This document shows, piece by piece, positions 59,718-64,000 of a stretch of DNA of 64,000 nt. The position numbers were made by a program, and so were the translations under genes. The DNA comes from DATACQ01 sp036555515 (GTDB taxonomy: Bacteria > Desulfobacterota > Binatia > UBA9968): NCBI GenBank assembly GCA_036555515.1, contig DATBLC010000185.1, forward strand, positions 43,112-107,111, read 5' to 3'. Under the pieces are notes generated by a model. The model ran no database searches. It was not told the DNA's origin and saw only the letters and a program-made list of their open reading frames with translations. How positions within the stretch are numbered: the stretch's first letter is position 1; the number at the start of each line of letters is the position of its first letter.

Positions 59718-60752
59718 ATGAAAGTAGGTTTGATCGGCCACCGAGGCGCCGGCAAGACGACCGTCTTCAATATGCTGACGGGCCTGCAGGCACAAGTGGG
59801 CGGCTTCGGCGGCAAAGAAGAAGTCCATTTGGGTGTCATAAAAGTCCCCGACGCGCGCGTCGATAAACTTGCCCAGATCTACAAGCCCAAGAAGACCACC
59901 TATGCGGAGATCCGCTTTACCGATTTTCCACCCAGCGATGGTGAAGAAAACCTCAAGTCCAATAATAGCGTCATCGCCCAGATGCGCGAGGTGGATGCCA
60001 TCGCGCTGGTGCTCAATGACTTTGAGCCCGGCGCCGAGCCGCTGCGCGCGCTCAATGATCTGCTAACCGACATGATACTGGCGGACATGACCGTGGTGGA
60101 AAATCGCCGCGCCCGTTTGAAAAAAGAAAAGGCCCGGCCATTGGAAGAAGCGGTGCTGCAACGTTGCGCCAAAATGCTGGAGAACGAAGAGAGCTTGAGA
60201 AATCTGCTCTTCGGCTCGGATGAAGAGAATCTACTTTCCGGTTTTGGTTTTCTCAGCCGCAAGCCTGTCCTGGCACTTTTTAATCAAGGCGACGAAAAAG
60301 CCGGGCAGGCGCCGGCGCCGCAGTATGTCGAAGAACTAAAACGGCGCGGCCTTGAAGGTTTTGCCCTTGCAGGCAAGGTCGAGTTGGAAGTTGCCCAGCT
60401 GGATGCCGGCGACCGGGAAGCTTTTCTCAAGGAGATCGGCATCGAAGAATCGGCGCGGGACAGATTTATCCGCGCGTCTTATCGTCTTCTCAATCTGATC
60501 AGCTTCCTGACCGCGGGCGACGACGAAGTGCGCGCCTGGACGATTACCAGGGGAACGAACGCAAAAAAAGCGGCGGGTAAGATTCACAGCGATATCGAGC
60601 GCGGTTTCATTCGCGCGGAAGCGGTCGCGTATGAAGACTTCATCGTTTATGGCAGCGAAACCAAGTGCAAGGAAGCGGGCAAGCTCCGCCTCGAGGGCAA
60701 AGACTACATCGTCCAGGACGGCGATATCATTCATTTTCGTTTTGCGGTATGA
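59718..60752 (+). CDS. YchF-like protein lacking a standard G3 motif
   Basis: A 344-residue relative of the OBG-family ATPase/GTPase YchF. The G1 P-loop is present at GHRGAGKTT (residues 7-15). The C-terminal TGS/DUF933 region is well conserved: FLTAGDDEVRAWTITRGTNA, AAGKIHSDIERGFIRAEAVA and EAGKLRLEGKDYIVQDGDII. In YchF the G3 motif reads DIAGL; here the place is occupied by FTDFPPSDGEE. The nucleotide specificity motif (NVDE) reads FNQGDE. It may bind nucleotide without normal hydrolysis. The leader AGGAGACAATGCGAGA lies before ATG 59718. Confidence 0.82.
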   Translation: MKVGLIGHRGAGKTTVFNMLTGLQAQVGGFGGKEEVHLGVIKVPDARVDKLAQIYKPKKTTYAEIRFTDFPPSDGEENLKSNNSVIAQMREVDAIALVLNDFEPGAEPLRALNDLLTDMILADMTVVENRRARLKKEKARPLEEAVLQRCAKMLENEESLRNLLFGSDEENLLSGFGFLSRKPVLALFNQGDEKAGQAPAPQYVEELKRRGLEGFALAGKVELEVAQLDAGDREAFLKEIGIEESARDRFIRASYRLLNLISFLTAGDDEVRAWTITRGTNAKKAAGKIHSDIERGFIRAEAVAYEDFIVYGSETKCKEAGKLRLEGKDYIVQDGDIIHFRFAV

Positions 60753-60841
60753 CGCGCGTGACAAAGCCGATTTGAAAAGTCGTGGCGAATCGCCTATGAT
60801 CCGCCGCGGTCAATGTCTTCAGCGTTCCGCAACAGGAGTTT

Positions 60842-61894
60842 ATGATGAAGCGCGCCGATCTTGCTCGATTGCTTCAACGATCGCTTCAGCTCGTTCACAG
60901 GGCGATTCTAGCCATTGTCAGCGCCCTTACGATGGCGCCCATCGTTCAGGCCAACCCCTATTTAGCAAAGCCCAGTGAGCGGGCGCTCAATATCCGAATC
61001 GCCACTTGCGCGGTGTCCGGCGGTTTTATCCATCTCTACACCGCTCTCGAAAACAATCTTTTTGAAAAGTACGGATTCAAGACGGAGCATGTCTATATCC
61101 GCGGCAGCGGCCCGTCGCTGGCGGCGCTCATGGCGGACGAGATTCAATTCCTATATTGCGCCGCCGACGCCACTATGCCTTCCCTTGCCGCCGGCGTCGA
61201 GGTGAAACTCGTCGCCGCGCCGCTGGTGAAGTTACCGTTCGTTTTGGTGACGCGAAAGGAAATTCGGCGCGTTGAAGATCTCAAAGGCAAATCCTTGGGC
61301 GTGGTGCGGGCCGGCGACTTGAGCGATCGGCTATCGCGCATGTTGGTTAAAAAATTCAACGTTCCCGATGTGACGATGCGGCCCATCGGCGGCAGTCAAT
61401 CGGAGCGCTTTCAAGCCATGGCAGCCAACATCGTTCAAGGCGTAGTGATTACGCCGCCGTTGGACGTACGAGCCAAGAATGAAGGATACAACGTGACTTA
61501 CCGCCTGATCGATCTCGACATACCTTTCGTCTACAGCTCGTTGCACGCTAGCACGCGCTCTATTAAAGAGCGGCCGGAAATGGTACAGCGCATGGTCGCC
61601 GCGTTCGCCGAGGCGATTAACTACGCCGATAGGCATCCCGCCAAAGCCAAGGCCGCCATTGCCAAGGTTATGCGCGTAAAGGACGAAGAGGCTCTGCAGG
61701 TCTCCTACGCCGTCTATACCAAAGAGATCGTAGACCGGCGCATGATCGTGCCGGGCGGAGCCGTGGCGGATTCGGTCGAGCTTTATCGTTCCATGGGGAC
61801 GCCGGTCAAACGCAAACCGGAAGAGATCTACGACAATTCTTTCGTAAATCATTTGGAGAAAAGCGGCTTTCAAAAGGACCTCTGGGGCAAATGA
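60842..61894 (+). CDS. NMT1/SsuA-type ABC transporter substrate-binding protein
   Basis: A 350-residue exported binding protein like the one at 35699. A signal region ends near VQANPYLAKP. Family blocks are LNIRIATCAVSGGFIHLYTA, NLFEKYGFKTEHVYIRGSGP, ALMADEIQFLYCAADATMPS, VEDLKGKSLGVVRAGDLSD and QGVVITPPLDVRAKNEGY. No permease or ATPase is next to it. AGGAG precedes two ATG codons (60842, 60845). It could share a function with the amidohydrolase downstream, but they are separated by a repeat region. Confidence 0.88.
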   Translation: MMKRADLARLLQRSLQLVHRAILAIVSALTMAPIVQANPYLAKPSERALNIRIATCAVSGGFIHLYTALENNLFEKYGFKTEHVYIRGSGPSLAALMADEIQFLYCAADATMPSLAAGVEVKLVAAPLVKLPFVLVTRKEIRRVEDLKGKSLGVVRAGDLSDRLSRMLVKKFNVPDVTMRPIGGSQSERFQAMAANIVQGVVITPPLDVRAKNEGYNVTYRLIDLDIPFVYSSLHASTRSIKERPEMVQRMVAAFAEAINYADRHPAKAKAAIAKVMRVKDEEALQVSYAVYTKEIVDRRMIVPGGAVADSVELYRSMGTPVKRKPEEIYDNSFVNHLEKSGFQKDLWGK

Positions 61895-61918
61895 CCTCTT
61901 CGAGCGCGCTCATAGCGA

Positions 61919-61990
61919 CCGTTCAAGTTCGGTCAAAGCGTTCCAATCGTTCAAAAGGTTTCGAGCGGCTCAAAGGATCTGAACGTTTGG
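61919..61990. repeat. GTTCAA-type repeat
   Basis: GTTCAAGTTCGGTCAAAGCG, ATCGTTCAAAAGG and GATCTGAACG form a divergent member of the GTTCAA family between a binding-protein gene and the amidohydrolase gene. Confidence 0.55.
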
Positions 61991-62146
61991 AATCCCGCGT
62001 GATCGCCCGCCGATGTTTCCTCGGCCACACTCTGTCATTCGTTTGCGCCGAACGATGATCAATCCGGTCTAGACCGCTTGTCTTAGTCACCTCGTTTTGT
62101 TAGTCCTGCGTCTGGTAAATTTCACTCTTAACGGGAAGGTTTCGTC

Positions 62147-63589
62147 ATGAAAACATTGATCCAAGGGGGCTATGTCGTCGGCTTCGACGGCGTTGAGCAT
62201 GAAATCATCAAAGACGGCGTCGTCGTATACGACGGCGATCGCCTCGAGTTCGTCGGTAAGGACTACAATCAATCGGTTGACAAGAAGATCGACGCCAATG
62301 GCTGCCTCGTGTCTCCGGGATTTATCGATACGCATTTTCACTCGGGTATCAACGCCAGTGACTACATTCTCAATGACTCGAGCAAGACGGATTTCTTCGC
62401 TTCTAATTACCTGGCGCATGGCGGGCCGACACGCGAGGGAGCGCATGCCGCGCACTTAAAAGACGTGAATGTCGGCCAGCGGTTCTCGCTAATCCACGTG
62501 CTCAAAAGTGGGGTGACGACGACGTTTGACATCGGCGGAGCCGGTGCTGAACCGGAGCGATACGTGGACATGGTCGATCAGGTTGGTCTTCGTTGTGCCG
62601 CCGGTCCGAGCTATAAGAACGTTGCCTTTTTTCACGACGCGGAAGGCCGCCTGGAGTACGACTGGGACGATGAGCGCGGCAGCAAAGGACTCAAAGCGGC
62701 CGTCGACTTCGCTAAGAAATTCGACGGCGCTTGTAACGGCCGTATGACCGCTTTGCTCTTTCCCGGCCACGTCGACTCCTGTACGCCGGCGTTGCTTAAA
62801 GAAACCAAAAAGGCGGCCCGGGATGCCGGAGTGCGGATTCAGATCCATGCGACGATCAATCTATTTGAATTCCACACTGTCATGCAGCGCGAGCGCTGCA
62901 CGCCGATCGAGTTGTTGAAAAAGATCGGCTTCCTCGATCCTGAAGTGTCGCTTTCGCACTGTATCTTCGTCAGCGGCCATAGCTGGCTAGCGTATCCCTA
63001 CGGTGACGATCTCAAGATCATCGCCGACTCCGGCGCGTCGGTCGCCTACAGCCCGCTCAAGTATCTGAAGCTCGGTATCGTCATGGAATCCTTTGATCGT
63101 TATCGCAAAGCGGGCATCAACATGGGCATCGGCACCGATACTTTCCCCAAAGACATTCTTTCCGACATGCGCTATGCGGCGATTGCGTCCAGAGTCGCTG
63201 ACAAAAGTTTTCTATCGGGCCACCCGCGCGACGTCTTCAACGCGATCACGCTAGGCGGAGCGAAAATGCTCGGCAGGGACGATCTAGGGCGGCTGCAAAA
63301 AGGCGCCAAGGCCGACATCGCGATCATCAACCTCCACAAAATTGCCTTTGGCGCGGTGCGCGACCCCATCCGCTCGCTGATGGAAACCGCTGTCAGCCGC
63401 GACGTGCGCACGGTCATCGTCGACGGTGAAACGCTCGTCGACCACGGCAAGTATCTCCGCCTCAATGAAGAAGAACTGCTCGACAAAGTCCAGGCTAAGA
63501 GCGAACAGGTGTGGGACAGCGTGCCGAAGTGGCACTGGACAGGGAAGGGAATCGACGAGGTCGTGCCGCCGGCGTTTAGAATGAGGTGA
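62147..63589 (+). CDS. Amidohydrolase (TrzA/AtzB/ATZ-type superfamily)
   Basis: A 480-residue metal-dependent hydrolase of the cytosine deaminase/chlorohydrolase type. The small beta domain at the start (MKTLIQGGYVVGFDGVEHEI) is followed by the metal motif GFIDTHFHSGIN (HxH), a histidine in VRIQIHATINLFE, another in VSLSHCIFVSG, and the aspartate in GIGTDTFPKD. The C-terminal GRDDLGRLQKGAKADIAIIN is typical. The substrate is unknown (a heterocyclic or amide-bearing compound is likely). AAGG lies eight bases before the ATG. Confidence 0.9.
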   Translation: MKTLIQGGYVVGFDGVEHEIIKDGVVVYDGDRLEFVGKDYNQSVDKKIDANGCLVSPGFIDTHFHSGINASDYILNDSSKTDFFASNYLAHGGPTREGAHAAHLKDVNVGQRFSLIHVLKSGVTTTFDIGGAGAEPERYVDMVDQVGLRCAAGPSYKNVAFFHDAEGRLEYDWDDERGSKGLKAAVDFAKKFDGACNGRMTALLFPGHVDSCTPALLKETKKAARDAGVRIQIHATINLFEFHTVMQRERCTPIELLKKIGFLDPEVSLSHCIFVSGHSWLAYPYGDDLKIIADSGASVAYSPLKYLKLGIVMESFDRYRKAGINMGIGTDTFPKDILSDMRYAAIASRVADKSFLSGHPRDVFNAITLGGAKMLGRDDLGRLQKGAKADIAIINLHKIAFGAVRDPIRSLMETAVSRDVRTVIVDGETLVDHGKYLRLNEEELLDKVQAKSEQVWDSVPKWHWTGKGIDEVVPPAFRMR

Positions 63590-63622
63590 GATTTTTTCGA
63601 TGATCCGATGCCGGCCGGATTA

Positions 63623-63862
63623 ATCACGGATTCCACAGTTAAATTGGTGAGCCCGGAAGCGAGGTGAAATCCTGGAGTAGCAAGGCGTCCAACTGTGAAA
63701 TTTCAATGTCATTTCGCGCTTACGCACTTCGCTGCTACAGGCTTTAGCGTTCCATACAAGCATTGCTGATCGCTGTCTGCTCAAGGGCAGAAACCCATCC
63801 ACTTTGCTACGGAAGGGTTCCGCCTCGCGCTTCCTGCTGAGCGCAACTGCGGAATCCGGGTT
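63623..63862 (-). mobile_element. MITE-like element, copy 2 (about 240 bp)
   Basis: Ends ATCACGGATTCCACAGTT and, from the other side inwards, AACCCGGATTCCGCAGTTG. It aligns in reverse orientation with the element at 6903-7144 along its whole length with many mismatches. No transposase. A translated frame across it gives NPDSAVALSRKR and SKVDGFLPLSRQRS, the same peptide as in copy 1 (NPDSAVAIESEA, SEVDGLLPLSRHR), so such peptides should not be called genes. Confidence 0.75.
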
Positions 63863-63865
63863 ATT

Positions 63866-64000
63866 AAGGAGTCCACAATTAAGTAACCAAACAGCGACCG
63901 AGGGGTGAGACCTGGAGAGCGCGGGCACAGGAGCGCAAAGGTTGTTTTCAGGCCCTGCCGGCGGGCATTTCCACCTATGGAGAGGACGGGGTGGTGGCCG
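63866..64000 (-). repeat. Partial third MITE-like copy at the window edge
   Basis: AAGGAGTCCACAATTAAGTAAC and GTGAGACCTGGAGAGC resemble the left part of copy 2 (GGATTCCACAGTTAAATT, GTGAAATCCTGGAGTAGC), placed directly beside it. The window ends within it. Confidence 0.45.

Noticed and set aside
63620..63928. 102-codon minus-strand open frame at the window end
   Set aside because: It lies across the MITE-like element, and the same peptide appears in the copy at 6903. It is repeat translation, not a gene.

Overview
The window looks like a chromosomal segment of a Gram-negative bacterium, roughly 55-60% GC by eye. Outer-membrane biology is present: a TonB-dependent receptor with a TonB protein, a BepA-like protease lipoprotein, periplasmic HtrA proteases and a Tat-exported molybdoenzyme. 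Gene content (NMT1-type orphan solute-binding proteins, acyl-CoA dehydrogenases, an amidohydrolase, a 4,5-dihydroxyphthalate-decarboxylase-like protein, a ribBX variant, a FliK/FhlB pair without flagellar genes) suggests a soil or sediment lineage near the former Deltaproteobacteria (for example Binatota or Tectomicrobia). That placement is inference only. No rRNA, intact tRNA or CRISPR array was seen.

Region by region: 1-1242 is the start of gyrB (minus strand). 1486-11485 is a cobalamin locus: a CobS-like protein with a degenerate active-site motif, an AEC transporter, two cobalamin riboswitches controlling a TonB protein and a BtuB-like receptor, BtuF-BtuC-BtuD, and cobyric acid synthase. 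11620-14800 is an accessory patch: remnants of a cysteine desulfurase, an AAA ATPase and an acyl-CoA dehydrogenase tail, then a compact three-gene module headed by a TIGR04255-family protein. 14821-18028 is an SDR plus two acyl-CoA dehydrogenases. 18160-23853 holds proteostasis genes (HtrA, Lon-like protease, BepA-like protease) and a small hypothetical gene. 24155-31830 has an MBL-fold hydrolase, a MarR regulator with a candidate operator, and a run of genes: CCG-domain Fe-S protein, nucleoside phosphorylase, MtnA-like isomerase with an extra half-domain, class II aldolase fused to an SCP2-like domain, and acyl-CoA synthetase. This resembles a nucleoside-salvage (DHAP-shunt-like) pathway.

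32154-37786 contains a FliK/FhlB pair, an Sfp-type phosphopantetheinyl transferase, a broken PF04392 binding protein, an NMT1-type binding protein and an orphan DnaB-like ATPase. 37905-41747 is a PaoABC-like molybdenum hydroxylase. 41953-47102 is mixed metabolism: a coiled-coil exported protein, NUDIX hydrolase, glycogen phosphorylase, alpha/beta hydrolase and a stand-alone LeuA regulatory domain. 47254-51346 is an MltG-MoxR group. 51468-63589 includes a diheme-type cytochrome c, PanE-like reductase, FmdB, RibBX, a second small paralogue of the 23.5 kb gene, DegP-like protease, a YchF-like protein without a normal G3 motif, a second NMT1-type protein and an amidohydrolase.

Intergenic spaces are rich in dispersed repeats: GTTCAA/TTGAAC arrays (nine places), a MITE-like element of about 240 bp with terminal inverted repeats (two full copies plus fragments), a 147 bp element with perfect 14 bp inverted ends, and REP-like palindromes. 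Repeat-like sequence has also entered the variable loop of both cobalamin riboswitches.
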